Assembly (NCBI RefSeq): GCF_017814435.1
Contig: NZ_JAGJCB010000001.1
Span: 124,001-188,000 of the forward strand
DNA length: 64,000 bases
Direction: 5' to 3'
Source: Mariniflexile gromovii
Lineage (GTDB): Bacteria > Bacteroidota > Bacteroidia > Flavobacteriales > Flavobacteriaceae
The first letter of the stretch is position 1. The number at the start of each line of letters is the position of its first letter. The notes below the pieces were generated by a model. The model was given only the letters and a program-made list of their open reading frames with translations, was not told the DNA's origin and searched no databases. Below, one piece after another: positions 16,839-26,200 of the stretch. A program made the position numbers and the translations under genes.

Positions 16839-17486
16839 ATGGAACAAGACTTAAGTAATTACAGAAAATCATATGAAAAAAGTGAATTTCTACTAGAAGA
16901 TGCACCAGAGAATCCTATAGAATTATTTCAAAAATGGTTCTATGAAGTTGATAAGTTTTTTGGTGAAGATGAAACCAATGCTATGACCATTAGTACCATT
17001 GGTTTAGATGGGTTTCCTAAAAGTAGGGTAGTACTTTTAAAACGATTTACCCACGAAGGATTTATTTTTTATACCAATTATAATAGTGAAAAAGGCAAGG
17101 CCATAGCACAAAACCCCAATGTGTGTTTGTCTTTTTTTTGGCATGGTGCCGAACGACAAATAATTATAAAAGGCAAAGCCGAAAAAATTGCTGAAAATTT
17201 AAGTGATGGGTATTTCGAATCGAGACCACGTGGTAGTCAATTAGGAGCTTTGGTTTCGCACCAAAGTGATGTTGTACCTAGTAGAGTTTACCTAGAGCAA
17301 AAACTTGCTGAATTAGAAAAGGAATTTGAAGGAAAAGAAATACCAAGACCAGAATATTGGGGAGGCTATATTATTAAGCCCGTTGAAATGGAGTTTTGGC
17401 AAGGGAGACCAAATAGATTGCATGATAGAATACGTTATCAATTACAACCAGATTATAATTGGTTAATAAATCGTTTATCTCCTTAA
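16839..17486 (+). CDS. pdxH: pyridoxamine 5'-phosphate oxidase
   Basis: 215 residues, the family's usual length. Diagnostic segments are RVVLLKRFTHEGFIFYTNYNSEKG (FMN binding), FFWHGAERQIIIKGKAEKI, SRPRGSQLGALVSHQS and the C-terminal PEYWGGYIIKP...EFWQGRPNRLHDR. It oxidises pyridoxine/pyridoxamine phosphate to PLP with FMN. The C-terminus is slightly unusual: after the RLHDR signature it reads IRYQLQPDYNWLINRLSP, as expected for the family. Confidence 0.95.
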   Translation: MEQDLSNYRKSYEKSEFLLEDAPENPIELFQKWFYEVDKFFGEDETNAMTISTIGLDGFPKSRVVLLKRFTHEGFIFYTNYNSEKGKAIAQNPNVCLSFFWHGAERQIIIKGKAEKIAENLSDGYFESRPRGSQLGALVSHQSDVVPSRVYLEQKLAELEKEFEGKEIPRPEYWGGYIIKPVEMEFWQGRPNRLHDRIRYQLQPDYNWLINRLSP

Positions 17487-17646
17487 ATCGCATTATGAAT
17501 TATCATATGAAATTTTTAAAAACAGTATTTCATCGATGTATTACAATTAATACCGATGTATGGATTGTTTTTGGTCGATTTTAACATTTAATTAACGTTT
17601 ACTTCAGAATAGGAGTTTAGTTTTACACAACCTAAATTACCTACTT

Positions 17647-18141
17647 ATGAAGTTATTAACCAAACTGCCATTATTGGCACTGTTAGCTATATTTAGCTTT
17701 TCCTGTACCGAGGATAGTCTTGATGAGAAAGCAGATGCGATAGAATTAAACTTTACCGATCCTGAAACCAAAACCATTGAAGTAGAGATACTTGAACTTA
17801 TTAATAACCATCGTGAATCTATGGGTTTGAACGTCCTATCTGATATGATAGTGGTTAAAAAAGTAGCATTTACCCATACCGATTATATGGTAGATAACAA
17901 TCAAATATCCCATGCAAATTTTTACAAAAGAAGCGATTATTTAAAAGCAAATGCGGGAGCTATTAAAGTGTCTGAAAATGTGGCTTATGGTTATAGTTCT
18001 GCGGAATCTGTGGTTAAAGCTTGGTTAAAAAGCGAAGGACACCGTGCAAACATTGAAGGTGATTTTACAAGTTTTGATTTGGCAGCAGAACAAAATAGCG
18101 AAGGAAAATGGTTCTATACCAACATTTTTATAAAAAAATAA
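17647..18141 (+). CDS. CAP/SCP-domain lipoprotein
   Basis: 164 residues. A lipoprotein signal ends in FSFSC (Cys20). The rest is a compact CAP (SCP-like) domain: ILELINNHRESMGLNVL, a VAFTHTDYMVDNN helix, the ISHANFYKRSDYL segment and SENVAYGY...AVKAWLKSEGHRANIEG, ending WFYTNIFIKK. The conserved His and Glu residues of the CAP cavity (SHA, SEN, GHR) are visible. Bacterial CAP proteins are surface or periplasmic and their activity is mostly unknown. It stands alone. A terminator shared with the convergent OmpA operon follows. Confidence 0.85.
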   Translation: MKLLTKLPLLALLAIFSFSCTEDSLDEKADAIELNFTDPETKTIEVEILELINNHRESMGLNVLSDMIVVKKVAFTHTDYMVDNNQISHANFYKRSDYLKANAGAIKVSENVAYGYSSAESVVKAWLKSEGHRANIEGDFTSFDLAAEQNSEGKWFYTNIFIKK

Positions 18142-18277
18142 TTTAATTTATATTTTAATAAGCATGTAAATTATAACCGTAAATAAGACTATTTTAAAGT
18201 TAATATAGTAACTTGAATAGCTAATTTGCAATGATATTTAGTTGTAAATTATACCATAATTTTCATCATATAAAAAC

Positions 18278-18317
18278 AAAAAAATCATCAAAATAATAGT
18301 TTTTTGTTGATTTTTTT
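18278..18317. terminator. bidirectional terminator between the CAP lipoprotein and the adhesin operon
   Basis: A-tract/T-tract hairpin: 18278-18287 pairs with 18308-18317 (10 bp, 20-nt loop), with T-runs on both strands. The stem is A/T-rich apart from one G-C pair, so strength is uncertain. Confidence 0.5.
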
Positions 18318-18341
18318 AATTGATTTCAGAACACTTTTAAA

Positions 18342-20261
18342 TTAATACATTCTTACAACAATAAATTGCGTACGTCTGTTTAACTGGTGTTGTTCTTCTG
18401 TACAAGGAGCTGCATCATTACATTGGTTGGTTAAATTTTGTTCGCCATAACCTTTATATTCACTAATTCTTTCAGGATTTATGCCCTTATTTATTAAGTA
18501 ATTGTATGTGGTTTTTGCTCTTTTTTGCGAAAGTTTGTTGTTGTATTTTGATGACCCTCTAGAATCGGAATAAGACTCAATTTTAATGACCATATCTGGA
18601 TATGTGGTAGTCATTAAGGTTACAATACGATCTAATTCAACCGTGCTTTCCTTTCTAATATCATAATTATTGTAATCAAAATATATTGACTGAAGTTCTG
18701 TAATGGGCTTTGATTTGATTTTATCTGGACTTAACACAATACTTGTATTAATGCTTGTTGTGTTTTTATCAATGCCTTTTGAGGATACCGCTTTGGTATA
18801 ATCTAAATAATCATCTTTTTTAACTTGGATGTAGTAATCGGTATCTCTATCTATATTAATATTGAAATGTCCATTTTCACCTGTTTTCACTGTATCTAAA
18901 GAAGAGCTACGGCTATCTAACAAGGTTACTGTGGCATTTGCTATAGGTTTGTTTGTTTCTGCATCGGTAACTGTGTCTTCAATTTTTAATTGTGGGACTC
19001 TATAAAAAGCATAAATATCATCACTACCCATGCCACCATTTCTATTTGAAGCGAAGTATCCAGATAAACCATCTTCATTCATAAAGAAAGAGAAATCGTC
19101 TTTACTGGAATTTACAGGAATACCTAGATTGATGACATTAATAATTTTATCGTTTTCGTCTGAAACTGTTTCGAAAATATCAAGCAAACCTAAACCTGGG
19201 TGACCATCGGATGCCAAGAAAAGCTTACCATCGTTATTTATAAAAGGAAAACTTTCATTTTTATTGGTGTTAACAGGAGCTCCTAAATTTTGAGGTGTTC
19301 CATAACCATTGCTATTTATGTCTACATAATAAATATCGGTACCACCCATACCTCCTGGCATGTTGGATGTAAAATATAGCTTTGTTTCATCGTTATTTAA
19401 AGCTGGGTGGGCAATAGAGTAGGTGCTGCTGTTAAAGGGCAACTCTTCAATGTTTGTCCATTTGCCATCCACCAAATTTGCTTTGTAAATTTTAAGGTTT
19501 GTAACGTTTTCATCTGTTTTACCTAAAATTTGTTCATTGAAATCACTTCTTGAAAAATACAAGGTTTTACCATCTTTTGAAATGGCTAATGACCCTTCAT
19601 GGTATACGGTATTAACTGACCCCTGCAATTTGAATTTATTGTTCACAATACTGTCGCTACTGGAGGTGGCTTTTACATAGATATCTAAAAAAGGTTCTTC
19701 ATTCCAACCATCAATATGTTTTAAAATGACGCCTTCGTCTCTTGAAGAAATAAAATAAGTATTTCCGTTTTTTTCATAAGCACCAAAATCGCTAAACTTA
19801 GAATTGAAATTAACATCCTTTAAAAAATAATGGGGTTTCACATTATAAATTTTGTTAATAAAATCATTATCGTTTACAATATCAGATTCTTTTAGATCAC
19901 CACCTTCATCTTTAAAACGCTTTAACCATATACGAGATTCTTTATAATCTTGAACACCTCTTAAGGCCTGTGCATAGTTGTAGTAATATTGATTAGGAAC
20001 ATTTGGTTGTTTTATCACTTTTTTATAGTAAACCACTGCACTATCTGGATTACGCAAATATGCATAACAATTGGCTAATTGTCTGGTAGCGTAATCTGCA
20101 TTGTCGTTTTTTGAGATAAGTTCTTTATAAGCATTAGTGGCGGCAACAAATGAAAACTTATTGAATAAATTATCTGCTTTTTTTTGCAAGCCAGTTTGCG
20201 AAAATGATGCCATGCCCATTACTAAAACAATGCTGCTTATCATGTGGTTTTTTAATCTCAT
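18342..20261 (-). CDS. OmpA-family protein with TPR and PD40 repeats (paralog 2)
   Basis: 639 residues. It has a signal peptide (to about residue 22), an N-terminal tetratricopeptide-like region (LFNKFSFVAATNAYKELI and ANCYAYLRNPDSAVVYYKKV), and WD40-like PD40 beta-propeller repeats (TLYFSRSDF, KLYFTSNMPGG, KLFLASDGHPGLG, GYFASNRNGGMG). A carboxypeptidase-regulatory-like domain follows near residues 430-520, then a C-terminal OmpA peptidoglycan-binding domain (YFDYNNYDIR, SYSDSRGSSKYNNKLSQKRA, GYGEQN). It is the last gene of the adhesin operon, 56 bp after its paralog. It is probably periplasmic, tying the outer-membrane complex to peptidoglycan. Confidence 0.85.
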   Translation of the reverse strand: MRLKNHMISSIVLVMGMASFSQTGLQKKADNLFNKFSFVAATNAYKELISKNDNADYATRQLANCYAYLRNPDSAVVYYKKVIKQPNVPNQYYYNYAQALRGVQDYKESRIWLKRFKDEGGDLKESDIVNDNDFINKIYNVKPHYFLKDVNFNSKFSDFGAYEKNGNTYFISSRDEGVILKHIDGWNEEPFLDIYVKATSSSDSIVNNKFKLQGSVNTVYHEGSLAISKDGKTLYFSRSDFNEQILGKTDENVTNLKIYKANLVDGKWTNIEELPFNSSTYSIAHPALNNDETKLYFTSNMPGGMGGTDIYYVDINSNGYGTPQNLGAPVNTNKNESFPFINNDGKLFLASDGHPGLGLLDIFETVSDENDKIINVINLGIPVNSSKDDFSFFMNEDGLSGYFASNRNGGMGSDDIYAFYRVPQLKIEDTVTDAETNKPIANATVTLLDSRSSSLDTVKTGENGHFNINIDRDTDYYIQVKKDDYLDYTKAVSSKGIDKNTTSINTSIVLSPDKIKSKPITELQSIYFDYNNYDIRKESTVELDRIVTLMTTTYPDMVIKIESYSDSRGSSKYNNKLSQKRAKTTYNYLINKGINPERISEYKGYGEQNLTNQCNDAAPCTEEQHQLNRRTQFIVVRMY

Positions 20262-20317
20262 GGGTCTGAATTTTAAATAAAAAATCTAATGAAAGCGTTT
20301 TTATTTGTTTACATATG

Positions 20318-22306
20318 TTATTCCATTTTAATTACAATAAATTCTGTACGTCGGTTTAATTGATGTTTTGCTTCATCGCAACTAACACCATCGGCACATT
20401 CATTAATTAATCTTCGTTCTCCATAACCTTTGTGTTCTGCAATTCTAGATGGGTTTACACCTTTAGAAATTAAATAGTTATAAGTAGAATTAGCTCTGTT
20501 TGTAGATAGCCTGTCGTTGTATTCATGAGTTCCTCTGGAGTCAGTATGTGCTTCAATACGAATAACCATATCAGGGTAATCAGAAGTCATTAATTTTACA
20601 ATCTTATCTAATTCTAAAGCATATTCTTTAAGAATGTTATACTTTTCGAAATCAAAATAAATAGGATTTAATTCAGCACTTTTTACTCCTGTAGAATCTT
20701 GACTGGTAATGTTTGAATTGTAATCTAAATTAGTAGTGTTTAAGTCGGCTAGCTTAACAACATCTGGCTTCGGATTTAATAATAAATTGGCATTGATGTT
20801 AGTAAGCTCCGTTTGAAGGTTTTTAGATGTAAAATCTCTGTAATCATCAATATATTTGTTCTGACTTGCTACAATTCTATAATCTTTATTTCTATCAATA
20901 TTTATTTGATAAAAACCATTTTCATCGGTTTCCATATAGGCTATTTGGTTGCCTTTATCATCAAATAATTTAATCATGGCTTTAGGAACAGGTTTTGTGT
21001 TAATAGCGTCTGTTACAACACCTTCAACTTCTAATGATGGCACTCTATGAAATGCATAGATATCATCACTACCACGTCCACCTTTTCTGTTTGAGGCAAA
21101 GTATCCTGTGATGCCATCTTGATTCATGGCGAATGAAAAATCGTCACTATTGGAATTAACAGGAACGCCTAAGTTTATAACATCTACAATTTCATCATTT
21201 TCACCTTTAATAGTTCCGAATATATCCAATAAACCTAAACCTGTGTGCCCATCAGAAGAAAAGAACAGCGTATTTTCATTATTAATAAAAGGAAAACCTT
21301 CCGCACTTTCAGTATTTACAACATCTCCCATATTTTTAAGGTCAGTAAGGGTACCATCAGGATTGATGTTAACTACCCAAATATCAGAACCACCGTGCCC
21401 TCCAGGTCTATCGGAAGAAAAGTATAATTTGGTATCATCACTATTTAAAGCAGCATGTTGCGTTGAAAATTCATCGCCATTTATAGATAGATCTTCAACA
21501 TCTTTCCAGATGCTATCCCGTAAAGTAACTCTATAAATTTTCATATTGGTAAGCCCTTTTTTATCTTTTACTTCAATTTGGTCTTTGAAGTTGTTTCTTG
21601 AGAAATACATGGTGCGACCATCTTTTGTTATGGTTACTGGTCCATCGTGGTAAATCGAGTTTATATCACCTTTTAATTTAGCAGAATGATCGACATTTCT
21701 TTTTGTTTTAGCATCAGTAACATAAATATCTAAAAATGGTTGTTCATTCCATCCATATAGGCGTTTTACGGCTACGCCTTCATCTCTAGATGATGTAAAG
21801 TAAACTTTTCCGTTCTGCTCGAAAGCACCAAAATCACTGTATTTAGAATTGAAGTAAACACGATCTAAAAAATATTGCTGTTTTGCACCAAAAACACTTG
21901 TGATGAAGTTGATGTCTTTTGAAAAATCGTTGGCATTTACTACACCTCCCGAATCTTTATAGCGTTGCAACCATTCTTGAGATTCGTCATATTTTTTCAT
22001 ACCTCTAAGAGACTGTGCATATTTATAGTAATATTCTATAGGCACATTTTCTTGCTTTACAACATTTTTATAATATCTAGATGCATTGTTTGGGTCTCTT
22101 AAAAAGGCATAACAATCGGCAAGTTTTCTAGTTGCATAATCTTTGTTGTAATTATTCGCAATAAGTTCTCTGTAAACTTCAGCAGCTTTAACAAATGAGA
22201 ACTTATTAAATAAGGTATCTGCACGCTTTTGTTTTCCTTGTTGTGAAAACATAGAAATGCTTAACATTAATGCGATACAAACTAATATGTGATTTTTAAG
22301 ATTCAT
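20318..22306 (-). CDS. OmpA-family protein with TPR and PD40 repeats (paralog 1)
   Basis: 662 residues with the same order of parts as the gene at 18342-20261: signal peptide, TPR-like start (LFNKFSFVKAAEVYRELI), PD40 repeats (TMYFSRNNF, KLYFSSDRPGGHG, TLFFSSDGHTGLG, GYFASNRKGGRG), a carboxypeptidase-regulatory-like domain, and OmpA C-terminus (YFDFEKYNIL, AHTDSRGTHEYNDRLSTNRA, GYGERR). The two are clearly tandem duplicates. PD40-OmpA proteins next to PorP/SprF are a common arrangement with type IX cargo in Flavobacteriaceae. It starts 11 bp after the PorP/SprF stop. Confidence 0.86.
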   Translation of the reverse strand: MNLKNHILVCIALMLSISMFSQQGKQKRADTLFNKFSFVKAAEVYRELIANNYNKDYATRKLADCYAFLRDPNNASRYYKNVVKQENVPIEYYYKYAQSLRGMKKYDESQEWLQRYKDSGGVVNANDFSKDINFITSVFGAKQQYFLDRVYFNSKYSDFGAFEQNGKVYFTSSRDEGVAVKRLYGWNEQPFLDIYVTDAKTKRNVDHSAKLKGDINSIYHDGPVTITKDGRTMYFSRNNFKDQIEVKDKKGLTNMKIYRVTLRDSIWKDVEDLSINGDEFSTQHAALNSDDTKLYFSSDRPGGHGGSDIWVVNINPDGTLTDLKNMGDVVNTESAEGFPFINNENTLFFSSDGHTGLGLLDIFGTIKGENDEIVDVINLGVPVNSNSDDFSFAMNQDGITGYFASNRKGGRGSDDIYAFHRVPSLEVEGVVTDAINTKPVPKAMIKLFDDKGNQIAYMETDENGFYQINIDRNKDYRIVASQNKYIDDYRDFTSKNLQTELTNINANLLLNPKPDVVKLADLNTTNLDYNSNITSQDSTGVKSAELNPIYFDFEKYNILKEYALELDKIVKLMTSDYPDMVIRIEAHTDSRGTHEYNDRLSTNRANSTYNYLISKGVNPSRIAEHKGYGERRLINECADGVSCDEAKHQLNRRTEFIVIKME

Positions 22307-22317
22307 GAAAAATAGTA

Positions 22318-23238
22318 TTAGAAATATCTAGGTGATTTTAATTTTGAACTTAAGAATTTGAATTCATACATGAGCAATATCTCGTGAGAACCAGTAGTGT
22401 AGTCTGCAATTTCTGAGATTGGTTTTTCATAGGCATAACCAATACGAAGCTGTCTAGAAACTTGAAAATCAGCAATGACGCCTATGGCAGCTGTTTGTTC
22501 GTTTATTCTATAGGAGCCACCTAACCAAACCTTTTCTTTGTATAGGAAATTAGCGGTAAGGTCATAAGAAACAGGAGCTCCGTTGGTTGCTTTTACTAAA
22601 AATGCTGGTTTTAATTTGAAGTTTTTACTTAAATCTACAACCACACCACCTGTAAAATAATAACTCCATCTATCTAAAGCTTCAAAGCCTTGTTCGGTAT
22701 TTTTATCGGTATTTAAAACTCTAGGGGTTGATAAACCAAGGTAAACTCTATTGGTACTCCAGTATAGCCCTAAACCAACATTTGGAGTCCATCTATTTTC
22801 TATACCATATATAGAAGGATCAAAACTTTCATATTCACGAAAATCGGCATCTAAACCATATTGGGTAAACCCAGCTTTTATACCAAAAGCTAATTTTCCT
22901 GTTCTTCCTGTTGGAATACTATATGAAAAATCGCCGTATAGATATGAGAAGTTTTCAGGCCCTAAATCGTCTTCAATAAAAGATAAACCCACCCCAATTC
23001 TATCGTTTCTAAGTGGCGTATGTATGGACAGAGTTTGTGTTATTGGTCCTCCTTGAAAACCAACCCATTGGCTTCGGTGTAATCCAACAATACTCAAAGC
23101 TTCTCTACTACCGGCGTATGCAGGATTTATAGAGATTGTATTGTACATATACTGTGTGAATTGCGGTAATTGTTGTGCAACTCCAACCGTACAACTTAAC
23201 AATGCAATAGCTATTATGTTATGTTTTATAAATTTCAT
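22318..23238 (-). CDS. type IX secretion system membrane protein, PorP/SprF family
   Basis: 306 residues. A signal peptide ends near VGVAQQ and is followed by the family signature LPQFTQYMYNTISINPAYAGSR, then HRSQWVGFQGGPITQTLS and alternating beta strands. It ends in a barrel-type strand. PorP/SprF outer-membrane proteins form ring complexes on the cell surface. SprF-like members are needed to secrete cargo with the type B (gliding-motility) C-terminal domain. Its position 10 bp after the giant type B adhesin makes it the likely dedicated partner. Confidence 0.92.
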   Translation of the reverse strand: MKFIKHNIIAIALLSCTVGVAQQLPQFTQYMYNTISINPAYAGSREALSIVGLHRSQWVGFQGGPITQTLSIHTPLRNDRIGVGLSFIEDDLGPENFSYLYGDFSYSIPTGRTGKLAFGIKAGFTQYGLDADFREYESFDPSIYGIENRWTPNVGLGLYWSTNRVYLGLSTPRVLNTDKNTEQGFEALDRWSYYFTGGVVVDLSKNFKLKPAFLVKATNGAPVSYDLTANFLYKEKVWLGGSYRINEQTAAIGVIADFQVSRQLRIGYAYEKPISEIADYTTGSHEILLMYEFKFLSSKLKSPRYF

Positions 23239-23248
23239 AGGTTGAGTT

Positions 23249-26200
23249 TTATTTGGTTCCTAAGTAAACAGGACCAGTAAATGGTGCCAATCCACTATCT
23301 TTTAAAATTACTATATAATAATAAGTTCCATTTGGTACTTTTCCGGAAGCACCAATAGATTTTTTACTTGCGTTACCTGTCCAGGTATTGGCTGGAGGGG
23401 TTGCCCTGGTTTCGAATTCGGTTACTGACGGGTAATTGTCTGACTCAAAAATTAAAGCGCCCCATCTATTAAATATTTTCACTTCGGCAACAAAACCGCA
23501 TAAGTCAATTCCAGTGATATAAAAGAAATCATTAACTAAGTCGCCATTAGGAGTTACCGCTTTAGAAATTATAACATCGGTATCTTTACAAGCTAACACT
23601 TTACAGTAATTAACATTCATGGTGATATCGCTTATGCTAATACAGCCGTTATGTGTAGTGGTATATCTAAACACATAGGTTATACCATTCAAGACCGTTT
23701 CCCTAGTCCACATGATATTGGTAGCGTCAAATATGCTTCCATTTAATGTTGCGTTAGGCTCACCCTCTAGTATTTCCCAAGTTCCAGTGGTGTTAAGTCC
23801 ATCAATAGTTAGGTTATTCAGGTCAAGTGGACCTTCATCGTAACACCAATCATCAGCATTTAAGTCTGTTTTTATTTCATTAAGAGCTACATTCAGTGTT
23901 TGCGTATAAGTAGCTTCATTATTACATTCATCTCTTACGGTCCATGTTCTAACAATCACATAATCTTCATATACATTATCTTCAAATGTGCTGGTTTCAT
24001 TAAACGTTTGTGTAATATTTGATGCAGATGAACAATTATCTGTAAATGTTAACTCAGCTACTTCAGGGATATTATCACAACTTACATTCAATACTTCATC
24101 GTATGCTGTTGCAATAACAGGAGCTTTTGTGTCTTGAACGGTGATGATTTGTCGGCGGTCAGTTGTTAAACCACATGCATCAGTAGCCGTCCAAGTACGC
24201 GTAATAATATAATTATTAGGACAACTTCCATTAGTTCTTACATCTTGTACCGTTACGTTTGCATCACCACAATTGTCAATAGCTGTTAAGGTTGCAGGAT
24301 TAGGTATGGCATCACATTCAACGGTTAATGTAGTAGGAGGTAAGGTTCCAACAAATGTTGGTGCTTTTGTATCGCGTACAGTAATGATTTGAGTATGTTC
24401 TGTAGTTAAACCACATAAATCGGTAGCTGTCCAAGTACGAGCAAGTGTATAATTATTTGCGCAACTACCATTAGTTCTTACATCTCTAACTGATACTGTT
24501 GCAGAACCACAAATATCGGTAGCTGTTAATGTTTCAGGCGTAGGAACTGCATCACATTCTACTACCAAATTTGAAGGAGGTAATGTTGTTTGGACAAACG
24601 TTGGAGGTGTTGTATCTTGAACTGTTATGGTTTGAATGTGTGTCTTGGTAAGATCACATTCATCAGTTGCGGTCCATGTACGGATAATTTTATAATTATT
24701 TGCACAATTACCGTCTTCTCTTTTTTCATCGAATGTAACCGTTGCAATACCACAGTTATCGGTGGCTGTGAGAGTTACAGAAGCGGGTATACTATTACAT
24801 TCCACAGTCATATCTCCAGGGAGCACAGTTTCTACAAACTCTGGAGCCGTAGTATCAGATGTTGAAATAATTTGGTCTGCCGTTGCTATATTCCCACAAG
24901 CATCTATAGCTGTCCAAGTACGAGTAATAGTAAATGTACCAGAGCAAGCACCGTCGGTTCTAACATCATTGAAAGTTACAATAGGCGATGAATCACAGTT
25001 ATCGGTTGCTGTAGCAGTTCCAAATGCAATAGGTGATAAATCATCACTACATTCTGCGCTAACATTGGCTGGAAGAGAAAGTACTGGCGCAGTTGAATCA
25101 ACCACTGTAATAGTTTGAACAAAGTTTGAGCTAATATTGGCACACCCATCAGTAAAGTTCCAAGTGCGCACTCTTACATAAGCACTAGGGCAATTGGCAT
25201 CATTTGTTGTTACGTCACTAACCAATATTAAGTTAGGAGTTGAACAGTCATCGGTAGCGGTAGGAGCAAGTGCCAAAGCGGTATTTATTCCATCTACATC
25301 ACTACATTCAAGAGTTCTGTCCAGATCACCCAAAGTATTGGTAACAATAGGTGCAACATTATCTTTTATTAAGTAAGTAGCGGTAGTGGTACTTTGATTG
25401 TTACAAGCGTCGGTTGCAGTAAATATAACCGTTATGGCTCCATCATCACATTTCACAGACGTATCAGAACCATAATCGTTGCTCCAAGTAACCGTACTAC
25501 AATTATCAGTAGCTGTAGCTCCGGCATTAGAGTTTAACCATGCCGTTAAAGTTGCTTGGGTATCTCCAACACCACATTCTATTTCTAAATTAGAAATGAG
25601 GTTAGTATTGTCAATAATAGGTGCCGTTTGGTCGTTACCGGTATGCGTAATGGTTTGGTTTTCCAGTTTGTTTCCACAGGCGTCCACTACTTCAAAAGTA
25701 TATACTAAAGACCAAGAACAGTCATCACCTGTCTGAGTTGTATCGATTAGGTTTACGGTTACAGTGCCTCCACAATTATCGGAGTAATTGGCAGCTACTG
25801 TTGTAGCGTTAAATGGATATGTTGTTTGCGCATCGGTAGCACAAACATCAACATCAATCACACCTGTTGGGGCTGTACCTGTAGGTGCCGTTTGATCGCT
25901 ACCGGTATGTGTGATGGTTTGGTTTTCCAGTTTGTTTCCACAGGCGTCCACTACTTCAAAAGTATATACCAAAGACCAAGAACAGTCATCACCGGTTTGA
26001 GTTGTACCCGTTAGGTTTGCGGTTACTGCGCCCCCACAATTATCGGAGTAATTGGCAGCTACGGTTGTAGCGTTAAAAGGATTTGTGGTTTGCGCATCTG
26101 TAGCGCAAGCATCTGTATTGGCAGTACCAATTGGAGCGGTACCTGTAGGTGCAGTTTGGTCGCTACCTGTATATGTAATGGTTTGGTTTTCCAGTTTGTT

